NCBI RefSeq assembly: GCF_014638995.1
Contig: NZ_BMFR01000008.1
Coordinates: forward strand, 88,889 to 152,888
Length of the DNA: 64,000 nucleotides
DNA from: Virgibacillus oceani
GTDB lineage: Bacteria; Bacillota; Bacilli; Bacillales; Amphibacillaceae
Direction of reading: 5' to 3'
Position numbers and translations under genes: made by a program. Positions 46,938 to 55,230 of this stretch are shown here, one piece after another. Within the stretch, counting starts at the first letter, position 1; every line of letters begins with the position of its first letter. The notes under the pieces are model-generated. The model had not been told where the DNA came from. It worked only from the letters and a program-made list of their open reading frames with translations, and did no database searches.

Positions 46938-47372
46938 ATTTGCTATTATTAAGGATCCAACGCCAACTGGATTCCATTTATACAAATTCCGTTGTCTTAC
47001 CTCATAATAACCAGGGCCAATTTTCATGAATTTTTTAACGATAACAGCATCTGTAACTAAAATGGCAGCCCAGGTCATTAAGAATACACCTTGGAAGGTC
47101 ATAACAGCTTCAAGGTGGTCTGCAATATTAAGAAGCATTAAAATAATAGTCGTTACTCCAGTTACAACTACCCAACAAAATCGTCGGCCAGGTTTAAATT
47201 TAAACACATTTTAAAAGAAATTGGATATCGACTATGAACCACTATATATGTTTGTAACATTGATCCTAATCTGCGTTAACATTGTAAATAAAGCTCCCCA
47301 GATGCCAAGCAGTAATACGATATATACTCCTGGATTTGGTTCTCCTAGACGAACACCAAACCAAAATATCTG
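46938..47372 (-). pseudogene. Remnant of an NCS1-family (purine/cytosine-type) permease
   Basis: Reading the minus strand from 47372 gives LLLGIWGALFTMLTQIRINVTNIYSGS, a stop (47232-47234), SISNFF, a second stop (47211-47213), then VFKFKPGRRFCW and a membrane segment, ending in YYEVRQRNLYKWNPVG and SLIIA. This is the conserved C-terminal part of NCS1 permeases, all in one frame with two stops. The N-terminal two thirds and the end are missing. The 5-prime edge meets a perfect REP2 palindrome. The piece from 47207 could be read as a 135-residue ORF but is not an intact gene. Confidence 0.8.
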
Positions 47373-47378
47373 TGGGGC

Positions 47379-47432
47379 GGGACAAGGGGTCAGTCCCCTC
47401 GTCCCTGGACACGGGGACTGACCCCTTGTCCC
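47379..47432. repeat. REP2 palindrome with perfect 20-bp stem
   Basis: GGGACAAGGGGTCAGTCCCC (47379-47398) and its exact complement (47413-47432) enclose 14 nt. The arms themselves contain small palindromes, so alternative cruciforms are possible. It is the best REP2 copy here. Confidence 0.92.
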
Positions 47433-47507
47433 ACTTGCATAAAATTTAATTTTCCGCTATTATTAAATGCAATTAAATATTTTCCCATTTTAGTAATCTG
47501 AAATGGG

Positions 47508-47676
47508 GATAGAGGTGCGAAAACCATTAGTACACAATTGGAGGAAAATGAGGTCCAGTGATAATTGTGGAAAGGGGAATTTGCCGAAGCCTGTAAGAAT
47601 CTCATGTACTTAAGGCTGGGTCTGTATTGAATAAATGCAGGACTGTCATATAGGAGACTATATGGGGGGCTATCGT
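47508..47676 (+). ncRNA. Lysine riboswitch (L-box) controlling dapA
   Basis: The conserved elements occur in order: AGAGGTGCGA, a TAGTACA stretch, GGAAAGGGGAA, GCCGAAG, GGCTGGGTCTG, GGACTGTCA, and GGGGGGCTATCG. GATAG (47508-47512) pairs with CTATC (47670-47674) as helix P1. A terminator follows before dapA. Lysine binding would favour termination and so reduce lysine and dipicolinate precursor synthesis. No overlapping ORF is believable. Confidence 0.9.
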
Positions 47677-47703
47677 AAAAGAAACGGTTAACAATTGTTT
47701 CTA

Positions 47704-47738
47704 AAGCAGCAGCGAATCCCTCGTTGTTGCTTTTTTTG
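47704..47738 (+). terminator. Riboswitch-linked terminator in the dapA leader
   Basis: AGCAGCAGCGA and TCGTTGTTGCT pair (two G-U) around a short loop and are followed by seven T, about 60 nt before the dapA start. It is the expression platform of the lysine riboswitch. Confidence 0.85.
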
Positions 47739-47795
47739 CGCTTAATGAAATAGCTCTTGACACCTCTAATTACATTTTAAAAAGGGTGTGAAGTT

Positions 47796-48698
47796 ATGGA
47801 TTTCGGTCAAGTGTTAACAGCAATGATTACGCCATTCGATCAGCATGGGGAGATTGACTTTAAAGCAACAAGGAAGCTGATCAATCATTTAATTGCAAAT
47901 GGCTCAGATGGATTGGTAATTGCAGGTACAACAGGAGAATCGCCTACACTAACCACAGAGGAAAAGGCGGGTCTGTTTAAATTTGTCGTTGATATTGCTG
48001 GCGGAAGGGTCCCGGTTATTGCCGGAACAGGGTCAAACAATACAAAGGCTTCAATTACCCTAACGAAGCAAGCACAGGAAGCTGGGGTTGACGGGATCAT
48101 GCTTGTTGCCCCATATTACAATAAACCGTCTCAAGAAGGATTGTATCAGCATTTTAAAGCGATAGCAGACTCAACAGCATTGCCGGTTATGCTTTATAAT
48201 ATTCCAGGGCGCAGTGTGGTTAACATGTCTGTTGATACAATCGTACGGCTCTCACAGGTGAAAAATATTGTTTCCGTAAAAGAAGCAAGCGGAAACCTGG
48301 ACCAAATGGCTGAAATTATAAGCCAAACTCCAGATGACTTTTCGCTCTACAGCGGTGATGATGGTTTAACGTTACCAACCTTAGCCATTGGCGGAAATGG
48401 AGTTGTGTCAGTCGCATCCCACATTATCGGAAATGAAATGCAGAACATGGTCTCAAGCTATCAAAATGGAGATGTTGCAGGTGCCGAAGCCATGCATCGC
48501 AATTTGCTTCCAATCATGAAAGCATTATTCCAAAGCCCAAGTCCAACACCTGTTAAGGAAGCACTTAACATGCTTGGGATGGATGCTGGAAATAATGTTA
48601 GATTGCCGCTAATTCCTTTGAATGCTGAAGAAAAAAATGCACTCCAGCTTGCATTGCAGCCATTATTGGACAGGAATAAAAAAGCAGCAGGCTATTAA
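47796..48698 (+). CDS. dapA: 4-hydroxy-tetrahydrodipicolinate synthase
   Basis: A 300-residue enzyme of the DapA/NAL aldolase family. It condenses pyruvate and aspartate semialdehyde, the first step towards lysine and dipicolinate. GTTGESPTL holds the substrate-binding residues, YNIPGRS the catalytic Tyr, and VSVKEASGN the Schiff-base Lys. The lysine riboswitch upstream confirms the pathway. It stands alone instead of in a dap operon, so it may be one of several copies. Confidence 0.95.
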   Translation: MDFGQVLTAMITPFDQHGEIDFKATRKLINHLIANGSDGLVIAGTTGESPTLTTEEKAGLFKFVVDIAGGRVPVIAGTGSNNTKASITLTKQAQEAGVDGIMLVAPYYNKPSQEGLYQHFKAIADSTALPVMLYNIPGRSVVNMSVDTIVRLSQVKNIVSVKEASGNLDQMAEIISQTPDDFSLYSGDDGLTLPTLAIGGNGVVSVASHIIGNEMQNMVSSYQNGDVAGAEAMHRNLLPIMKALFQSPSPTPVKEALNMLGMDAGNNVRLPLIPLNAEEKNALQLALQPLLDRNKKAAGY

Positions 48699-48708
48699 CA
48701 GAAAGAAT

Positions 48709-48740
48709 AGCTCTATCGGTTTGATACTGATAGGGCTTTT
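48709..48740 (+). terminator. Terminator after dapA
   Basis: AGCTCTATCGG and CTGATAGGGCT pair around a short loop and are followed by TTTTCT, about 10 nt after the dapA stop. Confidence 0.78.
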
Positions 48741-48845
48741 CTATTGGTCATACCATGCCTAATGTATAATTGGGCTTGTTTATATGTCAAAATATTTTGT
48801 TTTTGTGCTATAATATACGGTAAGGCTGAAATTTGAGGTGACTAC

Positions 48846-49460
48846 ATGGACACAAAATTTATCCGGACTAAATTAGGAAACCATGCCCCATCTATACTTG
48901 GAAGTGCCGATTTTAGGAAATATGCTGTTCTCCTGCCGCTTATTCAAAAAGGCGATGCTATTCACGTTCTTTTTGAAATTCGTTCTCAAAATCTAAGAAG
49001 GCAGCCTGGGGAGATATGTTTTCCCGGCGGAAGAATGGAAAACAAGGATACTTCCTTTCAAGATACTGCTTTAAGAGAAACAACAGAAGAATTAGGGATA
49101 AGTCTAAAGCAAATATCAGATGTTTATCCATTGGATTATGTCGTTTCACCGTTTGGAATGATTATTCATCCATTTGCGGGAATGATCACAAATCCCGAGA
49201 TTATTAATCCAAACCCGACAGAAGTTGCCGAAGTATTCACAGTCCCGCTTTCCTTTTTCCAAAATACCTCACCAAAATATCATTACGTATATTTGCAAAT
49301 GGTGCCGGAGGAAAATTTTCCGTTTGAGCTTATTGCCGGAGGACAAAACTACAATTGGCGGACAGGAAAAATAGAAGAGCTATTTTACATTTATGATGAT
49401 AAAGTCATTTGGGGGCTTACCGCAAAAATACTTTCCCATTTTATCGATGTGCTCCGCTAA
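48846..49460 (+). CDS. Nudix hydrolase, CoA pyrophosphatase type (NudL-like)
   Basis: A 204-residue Nudix protein. LRRQPGEICFPGGRMENKD precedes the Nudix box core ALRETTEELGI. The LRxxxGExxFPGG preamble with Asp in place of the first Glu is typical of CoA-specific Nudix enzymes, which split CoA to phosphopantetheine and 3',5'-ADP. It lies 61 nt before the helicase gene and may be cotranscribed. Confidence 0.9.
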   Translation: MDTKFIRTKLGNHAPSILGSADFRKYAVLLPLIQKGDAIHVLFEIRSQNLRRQPGEICFPGGRMENKDTSFQDTALRETTEELGISLKQISDVYPLDYVVSPFGMIIHPFAGMITNPEIINPNPTEVAEVFTVPLSFFQNTSPKYHYVYLQMVPEENFPFELIAGGQNYNWRTGKIEELFYIYDDKVIWGLTAKILSHFIDVLR

Positions 49461-49521
49461 AAAATTCCCGCCTATTATGATACAATTCATATAATTAATC
49501 CCTTCAAAAGGGGCGAGGCAT

Positions 49522-52500
49522 TTGAATATTGAATTAAATCGCAAAATAATTGAAGATATGTGTGGTATTGTCTCCTTCAAGAAAGGGGACTCTTTTTATC
49601 GTGCTAATAAAGTAACAATTGAAAGTTACACACAGGATCGCTGTGAGGCAATAATTGCAGGAACAGAAGATTTCCATGTCACGATTGAAAAGGCAGGAAA
49701 TAAGGATATTCGCACAACATGCAGCTGTCCAACATTAGCATCGTTTAAAAACGACTGTCAGCATATTGCAGCCGTCCTGTTGTCGATTGATGAACGTCAG
49801 CATCAAACAGCAAAAGCACAAGAACAAGCACTCACGGAAGGATTAATGACGATATTTAATGCGAAGACGACCCGTTCAAGCGGGCATCAGCTGCATTTTG
49901 AAGATCGTAAAGTACTTGATTTAGTGTTTACGTGCAAGCCTGTTGCTGTGAATAATAGTCACTGCATGTTTGGGGTGGAAATTAATATAGGTCCAATCAA
50001 AATTAGTAATATCCGGCAATTTCTTGAGCATGTAAATGATGGAAGTCCCTGTAAGCTGTCCGCCGCTTTCATTTACGATCCATCTCTACACTGTTTTCAA
50101 CAGGAAACTGATGCCTGTGTGCAGCAGCTTATTACTGTCATTCAGGATGAAAGATTATATCTGGATGAATTATCAGGAACAGAAGAAATAGACAATCATC
50201 ACGTGCTTCTAATTCCCCCATCTGCCTGGAATCACCTTGTACCACTGCTAATAAAAGCTCCAATGGTGAAGCTGGAATACCTTGGAGAAACAGTTGATGG
50301 GATCGAAATAGTGGACAAGCAGCCACTGCCTTTAAGGTTTGATTTTACAGAATTGGACGGTCAGGGCTATCAATTAAACATTACTGGAATGAATAATCTA
50401 ATTGTATTGAAATCCTATAAATCTGTTCTTGCTGCTGGAAAAGTAATGCAGTTGAAATTTGAGGATTGCAGCTATCTTTTTGATCTGAAACAAATGCTGG
50501 ATGCATCCGGATCAAATCAAATTGCTATTCCCCAGAAACAAATAGGCTTTTTTATGGAAAAGATTGTGCCTGTGCTGAAAAGGATAGGTGACTTTCGGCT
50601 GTCTGAAGCCCTTTCCAAACAGTTTAGGAAGGTACCTTTAATTGCAAAGCTTTTCCTGGATCGTGTCCACAATCGCTTGCTCGCCGGGTTGGAATTTTAC
50701 TATGAAAACAACAGGATTAATCCTTTAGATGAAAGTCAAGCAAGCCCATTTGTTGTCAGGGACATGGAAAAAGAGGATGCCATCCTGGAATTGATGGAGG
50801 ATAGTTCTTTTACCCAGACGGACGGGGGCTACTTTTTACACAACGAGGCACTGGAATATGAATTTTTATATCATATGCTTCCCAAGCTTCAAAGCCTTGT
50901 GCAAGTATATGCTACAACGGCAGTAAGGGCTCGCGTAACGAAAGGAAATAATCCGCCTAAAATCAGAGTAAAGCACAAAAAAGAGCGGACAAACTGGCTG
51001 GAATTCAAATTTGAAATGGACGGCATTCCTGAAAAACAAATACGTGACATTTTAGCAGCGTTGGTGGAAAAAAGAAAGTATTACCGGCTGCGTGACGGAT
51101 CCCTTCTTTCTTTGGAAACGAAAGAATTTGAGGAAATAAAACGTTTTTTGAATGCAGTGCCAATACAGGATCAGGATGAGGAGCTGGAAAATGGTCTGAA
51201 TGTACCAATTATCAAGGGCTTCCGGCTGCTTGACACTGTTTCGGATGATGCAGTGTCATTGGAGGAATCGTTTCATCAGTTCCTTGATAAAATTCAAAAT
51301 CCGGACAGCATGAAGTTCGCGATACCAGATAATTTAGAAACGACATTGCGTGATTATCAAAAACACGGATACAGGTGGATGAAAACACTCGCAAGCTATG
51401 GATTCGGAGGAATTTTAGCAGACGATATGGGGCTAGGGAAAACACTGCAGGCAATCGCTTTTATTCAGTCAGAGCTAACGGCGATACGTGATCATAAGAT
51501 TCCTGTCCTTATCGTCTGCCCATCATCGCTAACCTATAATTGGTTTAACGAATTAAAAAAATTCACCCCTGCTATACAGGCGGAGATTATTGATGGCAAT
51601 ACAGCAGAACGAATCAACATCCAGCGAGATGCAATGGATAAGGATGTAATTATTACCTCGTATCCATTGCTGCGCAGTGATATCCAATGGTTTAAGAAGC
51701 AAAACTTCCATACCGTGTTTTTTGATGAGGCACAGGCATTTAAAAACCCTATGACGCAAACTGCCCGTGCTGTAAAGAAGCTTCAAGCAAATTACCGGTT
51801 TGCCTTGACCGGCACACCGGTGGAAAATGCAACAGAAGAGCTGTGGTCTATTTTTCACGTCGTTTTTCCTGAGCTTTTCGGAGGATTAAAGGAATTTAGT
51901 TACCTTACGAAGAAAAAAATTTCCCGCAAGATCCGCCCATTTTTGCTGCGCAGGGTGAAGGAGGATGTACTGTCTGAGCTTCCTGAAAAAATAGAATCAC
52001 TGGAATCGGTCGAGCTGCTTCCGGATCAGAAGAGGCTGTATGCGGCCTATTTGGCAAAACTGCGGCATGATACATGGAAGCATTTGGACAAAGATACAAT
52101 CCGGAAAAACCGAATTAAGATTCTTGCCGGTTTAACAAGGTTGCGGCAGATTTGTTGTCATCCTGCCTTGTTTGTCGATGGTTATAAAGGAAGTTCGGCT
52201 AAATTTGAACAGCTGAAACAAATTATCGAGGAATCCAGACTTTCTGGACGAAGGGTGCTGATTTTCTCGCAATTTACGAAAATGCTTGCACTCATCGGCA
52301 GGGAATTGCAGCTTCAGGGCTTACCGTTTTTCTATCTTGATGGGCAGACACCATCAGAAGAACGGGTGGAAATATGTAATAAATTTAATGCTGGGGAACG
52401 CAATTTATTTCTAATTTCCTTAAAAGCGGGCGGCACCGGCCTAAATCTAACGGGTGCGGATACGGTAATTCTATATGATCTCTGGTGGAACCCTGCAGTC

Positions 52501-52704
52501 GAGAAGCAAGCGGCCGACCGTGCACATCGAATTGGCCAGACGAATGCCGTACAGGTGATCAAACTGGTAGCACGCGGGACAATTGAGGAAAAAATGAATG
52601 AACTGCAGGAGAAAAAGCGACATTTAATTGGGGAAATTATTGATTCTGATGACGAAGGGTCTATGCTTACGGAAGAGGATATAATGGACATGCTGAAGGT
52701 GTAA
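49522..52704 (+). CDS. SWIM zinc-finger SNF2/RapA-type helicase (YwqA-like)
   Basis: A 1060-residue DNA-dependent ATPase. A SWIM zinc finger (TTCSCPTLASFKNDCQH, about residues 64-80) opens the protein. A long middle region of about 500 residues follows, then the SNF2 motor: Walker A DDMGLGKTLQ, Walker B FFDEAQAF, ALTGTPVEN, and the helicase C part ISLKAGGTGLNLTGA and ADRAHRIGQ. It starts at TTG, with GGGGCGAGG upstream. Same architecture as B. subtilis YwqA. It probably remodels protein-DNA complexes. Confidence 0.93.
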   Translation: MNIELNRKIIEDMCGIVSFKKGDSFYRANKVTIESYTQDRCEAIIAGTEDFHVTIEKAGNKDIRTTCSCPTLASFKNDCQHIAAVLLSIDERQHQTAKAQEQALTEGLMTIFNAKTTRSSGHQLHFEDRKVLDLVFTCKPVAVNNSHCMFGVEINIGPIKISNIRQFLEHVNDGSPCKLSAAFIYDPSLHCFQQETDACVQQLITVIQDERLYLDELSGTEEIDNHHVLLIPPSAWNHLVPLLIKAPMVKLEYLGETVDGIEIVDKQPLPLRFDFTELDGQGYQLNITGMNNLIVLKSYKSVLAAGKVMQLKFEDCSYLFDLKQMLDASGSNQIAIPQKQIGFFMEKIVPVLKRIGDFRLSEALSKQFRKVPLIAKLFLDRVHNRLLAGLEFYYENNRINPLDESQASPFVVRDMEKEDAILELMEDSSFTQTDGGYFLHNEALEYEFLYHMLPKLQSLVQVYATTAVRARVTKGNNPPKIRVKHKKERTNWLEFKFEMDGIPEKQIRDILAALVEKRKYYRLRDGSLLSLETKEFEEIKRFLNAVPIQDQDEELENGLNVPIIKGFRLLDTVSDDAVSLEESFHQFLDKIQNPDSMKFAIPDNLETTLRDYQKHGYRWMKTLASYGFGGILADDMGLGKTLQAIAFIQSELTAIRDHKIPVLIVCPSSLTYNWFNELKKFTPAIQAEIIDGNTAERINIQRDAMDKDVIITSYPLLRSDIQWFKKQNFHTVFFDEAQAFKNPMTQTARAVKKLQANYRFALTGTPVENATEELWSIFHVVFPELFGGLKEFSYLTKKKISRKIRPFLLRRVKEDVLSELPEKIESLESVELLPDQKRLYAAYLAKLRHDTWKHLDKDTIRKNRIKILAGLTRLRQICCHPALFVDGYKGSSAKFEQLKQIIEESRLSGRRVLIFSQFTKMLALIGRELQLQGLPFFYLDGQTPSEERVEICNKFNAGERNLFLISLKAGGTGLNLTGADTVILYDLWWNPAVEKQAADRAHRIGQTNAVQVIKLVARGTIEEKMNELQEKKRHLIGEIIDSDDEGSMLTEEDIMDMLKV

Positions 52705-52786
52705 GTTTTGTGGGGATTAAATGTGCATTTCCTACAATTGATTCTTTGATAAACCGAGCGGGATGCCGTTCCAGAAGCTGCTAATA

Positions 52787-52822
52787 ACCACACTTATTAG
52801 ATATACAACTAATAAGTGCGGT
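52787..52822. repeat. Inverted repeat after the helicase gene
   Basis: ACCACACTTATTAG and CTAATAAGTGCGGT pair with one mismatch around 8 nt. No T-run follows, so it is a weak terminator at best. Confidence 0.6.
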
Positions 52823-53018
52823 CCCCAAATCAAATAATACCATTAAAAAGTGGTCCGCTATCCATTCTACTATTTTCAGTCTTCCTGTTTCATTAATAAA
52901 CATTGGCCAACTCGTTTTTTAAAACATCTAACGAATAAATAGAGCTATTGCTGCTGATTAGTGGCGATAGCTTATTATTATTTCCTGGAAATCGCGGCTT
53001 TTATTTCCAATTATATGG

Positions 53019-53147
53019 AAATACGAGCCGATCTTGCCCGAATACGATCCAAGAAACCGAAATACGATCCAAAAACAGTCAAATACGAGCGGAAAAAGAG
53101 AAATACGATCCAAAATCCACAAAATACGATCCAAGTACATAATACAG
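53019..53147. repeat. Degenerate direct repeats of AATACGA with 20-21 bp period
   Basis: AATACGA occurs at 53020, 53041, 53061, 53082, 53102 and 53123, with AATACAG at 53141. Spacings are 21, 20, 21, 20, 21 and 18 bp, near two turns of the helix. Most copies continue as TCCAA or GCGG. The parts between the cores differ. The array lies between the helicase gene and the next promoter. Confidence 0.88.
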
Positions 53148-53248
53148 AACGACACTGAGAACTCCATGTGAAGGAGATTAAAAATTGATAAGAAGGATAT
53201 AACACTAATAAAACAAATGGTTTTGGCATGAAAAAGTCTCATAGAAAT

Positions 53249-53277
53249 TTGACAATTTAGAAATAGTTTTATATAGT
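53249..53277 (+). promoter_or_regulatory. Strong sigma-A promoter of the HMG-CoA lyase gene
   Basis: TTGACA and TATAGT are separated by 17 nt. It gives a leader of about 195 nt. TCAACAATGTTGA, a small inverted repeat, lies near the expected start of transcription. Confidence 0.75.
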
Positions 53278-53376
53278 TTACTCAACAATGTTGAATCAAA
53301 ATAAACTTGATTGAATAATATATAGAAACGGCACAGATGTATTTGCAGATGCAAATGCAAAATTATTCACCCTTAA

Positions 53377-53390
53377 TGTAAGCGTATTCA
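53377..53390 (+). promoter_or_regulatory. cre-like site (CcpA) in the HMG-CoA lyase leader
   Basis: TGTAAGCGTATTCA agrees with TGWAANCGNTNWCA at all but one fixed position. About 100 nt downstream of the promoter, it could act as a roadblock under glucose. Confidence 0.55.
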
Positions 53391-53480
53391 AGTAACTTTA
53401 ATTTTGTTCTTAAAAAAACTGATTTCATGCAGGTACTCATGGTGGATACTAGCATTTTAAAAATAAGAGGAGGGAGAAAC

Positions 53481-54386
53481 ATGGGACAATGGCCAGAATT
53501 TGTTCAGATTAAGGAAGTAGGACCACGGGATGGTTTGCAAAATGAAAAGAAGCTGGTTGCGACTCCGGATAAGGTTAATTGGATCAATATGTTATCTGAA
53601 TCTGGGGTAAAGGAAATTGAGTTTTCATCGTTTGTCAATCCGAAATGGATACCTGCATTGTCTGATGCGCATGAGCTGGGCAAGAAAATAAAGCGGAATC
53701 CGGATGTCAGGTATTCTGCGCTGGTACCTAATATGAAGGGTCTGGAACTTGCACTTGAAGCCGGAATTGATGGTGCCTCCGTGTTCATGTCTGCTAGCGA
53801 AACGCATAATAAGAAAAACATTAATAAGACGATTGACGATACGTACCCGGTATTGAAGGAAGTCGTCAGAGAAGCTAAAATAGCCGGGAAACATGTAACA
53901 GGCTACGTTTCTACTGTGTTTGATTGTCCATATGAAGGGAAAATTACTCCAGAACAGGTTATCCAGGTATGTGATCGATTGATTGAATTTGGTGTGGATG
54001 ATATTTCGCTTGGTGATACGATTGGCTCGGCAGTTCCTTTGCAGGTAGAGCAATTGCTCGATGCGGTGCTTGCAGCGTATCCGAAAGAAAAGATTATTAT
54101 GCATTTTCATAATACAAGGGGAATGGCTATTGCGAATATCATGACCTCCATGCAGTACGGTATCTCTCGGTTTGATAGCTCTATCGGCGGGCTAGGCGGA
54201 TGTCCATATGCTCCTGGTGCGGCAGGAAATGTGGCAACAAATGATGTACTCTATCTTATGCACGGACTTGGAATTAAAACTGGAATAGATGAAAAGAAGC
54301 TTCAGGAAGCGGCACTTTTTATCCAAAACAAATTGGGAAAGCCTCTGCCTAGCAAGTCGCTCGCCTATGCTGCAAGTCAGCAATGA
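53481..54386 (+). CDS. mvaB: Hydroxymethylglutaryl-CoA lyase
   Basis: A 301-residue TIM-barrel lyase that splits HMG-CoA into acetoacetate and acetyl-CoA, the last step of leucine breakdown. EVGPRDGLQNE holds metal and substrate residues, HFHNTRGMA the metal-binding His, and GLGGCPYAPGAAGNVATND the signature with the active Cys. ATG 53481 follows GGAGGGAG. In Bacillus (yngG) it is usually with other leucine-degradation genes. Here it stands alone with its own promoter, cre-like site and terminator. Confidence 0.93.
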   Translation: MGQWPEFVQIKEVGPRDGLQNEKKLVATPDKVNWINMLSESGVKEIEFSSFVNPKWIPALSDAHELGKKIKRNPDVRYSALVPNMKGLELALEAGIDGASVFMSASETHNKKNINKTIDDTYPVLKEVVREAKIAGKHVTGYVSTVFDCPYEGKITPEQVIQVCDRLIEFGVDDISLGDTIGSAVPLQVEQLLDAVLAAYPKEKIIMHFHNTRGMAIANIMTSMQYGISRFDSSIGGLGGCPYAPGAAGNVATNDVLYLMHGLGIKTGIDEKKLQEAALFIQNKLGKPLPSKSLAYAASQQ

Positions 54387-54409
54387 AAGAATAAGAAAGA
54401 AATTTAAAG

Positions 54410-54457
54410 TCACTATTTTCAAGTGGTGAACGACCACATAGAGAATAGTGATTTTTT
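54410..54457 (+). terminator. Terminator after the HMG-CoA lyase gene
   Basis: TCACTATT and AATAGTGA pair, with an inner TGGT/ACCA stem, followed by TTTTTTG. Confidence 0.8.
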
Positions 54458-54482
54458 GTTTTCTCAGGAACCAGCTTGCCTA

Positions 54483-54538
54483 AAGTGGGACAAAAGAACC
54501 GTCCCCATGTCCCATGCCTATGTCCCATGTCCCACTTG
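54483..54538. repeat. Hybrid REP1/REP2 element
   Basis: Outer AAGTGGGAC and GTCCCACTT belong to REP2, while the inner AAAAGAACCGTCCCCATG is a REP1 right arm. ATGTCCCATG units are repeated after it. The right edge touches the -35 box of the next promoter. Confidence 0.78.
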
Positions 54539-54564
54539 ACCGGGGTAATGTGCTATTCTATTAT
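54536..54564 (+). promoter_or_regulatory. Sigma-A promoter of the XRE-cupin gene
   Basis: TTGACC and TATTAT are separated by 17 nt, giving a start near 54571. The -35 overlaps the end of the hybrid REP element. Confidence 0.65.
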
Positions 54565-54602
54565 TAAGACACCCATATCCAATATAGGGAAAGGGGAGAA
54601 TT

Positions 54603-55166
54603 CTGATAGATCTGCTAAACATTGGAACAAAGATTAAACAAGCACGGTTACGAAATAAAAAAACACAGCAGCAAATAGCTGATCAATGCAGCATTTCAAA
54701 GAGTATGCTGTCTAAAATTGAAAATGGACAAACATCCGCCGCCGTTGCGACATTATCAAAAATTTGCGAGGCGCTGGATGTACCGCTTTCCTGGATTTTA
54801 GACGGACATCCGGAAACAGATCTTGTGCTGCTTCCAAAATCAAATAGACAATACCGAGTAGGCAACGAAAATATGGGTTACTCGTATGAACTTCTTGCTA
54901 ACCGGTCAAGGTTTTCTGGAATTGAGCCGACAATTGTTCATGTAACACCAAAGGATACAAATTTAAGACATGAACCGTATACACATTCCCAGGACGAGTT
55001 CATCTATGTTTTGGAGGGATCGATCCATTTGCTTTACGATGATAAAAAGCATCTTATGGTTAAAGGGGATACCGCCTATTTTAAAGGAACAAAGCCGCAT
55101 TTGTTTGTCCCTGTTGATAATGATGGGGCAAAGGTATTGACGGTATTTATTGATGGTGGATTATAG
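54603..55166 (+). CDS. XRE-cupin transcriptional regulator with a non-standard start codon
   Basis: About 187 residues. Residues 5-62 form the XRE helix-turn-helix (KTQQQIADQCSISKSMLSKIENG) and residues 110-185 a cupin (HSQDEFIYVLEGSIHLLYDD, then GDTAYFKGTKPHLFVP). The first ATG (54705) would delete half of the DNA-binding domain. The frame stays open upstream to the GGGGAG at 54593-54598 but has no ATG, GTG or TTG there. CTG 54603 or ATA 54606 would have to initiate. Family members usually regulate amino-acid or polyamine genes. Confidence 0.8.
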   Translation: MIDLLNIGTKIKQARLRNKKTQQQIADQCSISKSMLSKIENGQTSAAVATLSKICEALDVPLSWILDGHPETDLVLLPKSNRQYRVGNENMGYSYELLANRSRFSGIEPTIVHVTPKDTNLRHEPYTHSQDEFIYVLEGSIHLLYDDKKHLMVKGDTAYFKGTKPHLFVPVDNDGAKVLTVFIDGGL

Positions 55167-55230
55167 ATACTAACCAGCCGCATTAATCATATAAGCAGGC
55201 GGCGCACGCATACAGTAATAAAACATACTA

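Larger units (their letters stand above)
52705..53480. other. 776-base intergenic region with repeats and the mvaB-type promoter
   Basis: No gene is supported. It holds an imperfect 14-bp inverted repeat (52787-52822), two TTTCC/GGAAA repeats (52981-53020), the 20-bp-period repeat tract (53019-53147), a strong sigma-A promoter (53249-53277) and a cre-like site (53377-53390). Confidence 0.7.

Noticed and set aside
46800..47207. 135-codon ORF as an intact membrane protein gene
   Set aside because: It is only the 3-prime part of an NCS1 permease, preceded in frame by two stops, and its last 45 codons are unrelated and repeat-derived.
47390..47605. 71-codon ORF on the minus strand
   Set aside because: It lies antisense to the lysine riboswitch and runs into a REP2 palindrome.
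53019..53147. AATACGA repeats as a CRISPR array
   Set aside because: The conserved core is only 7-12 bp and the period about 20 bp, far too short for repeat plus spacer. No cas genes are near.
52948..53242. Several overlapping short ORFs on both strands in the repeat tract
   Set aside because: They arise from the repeat itself (for instance repeated NTIQ and KYDP), have no ribosome sites and overlap each other.
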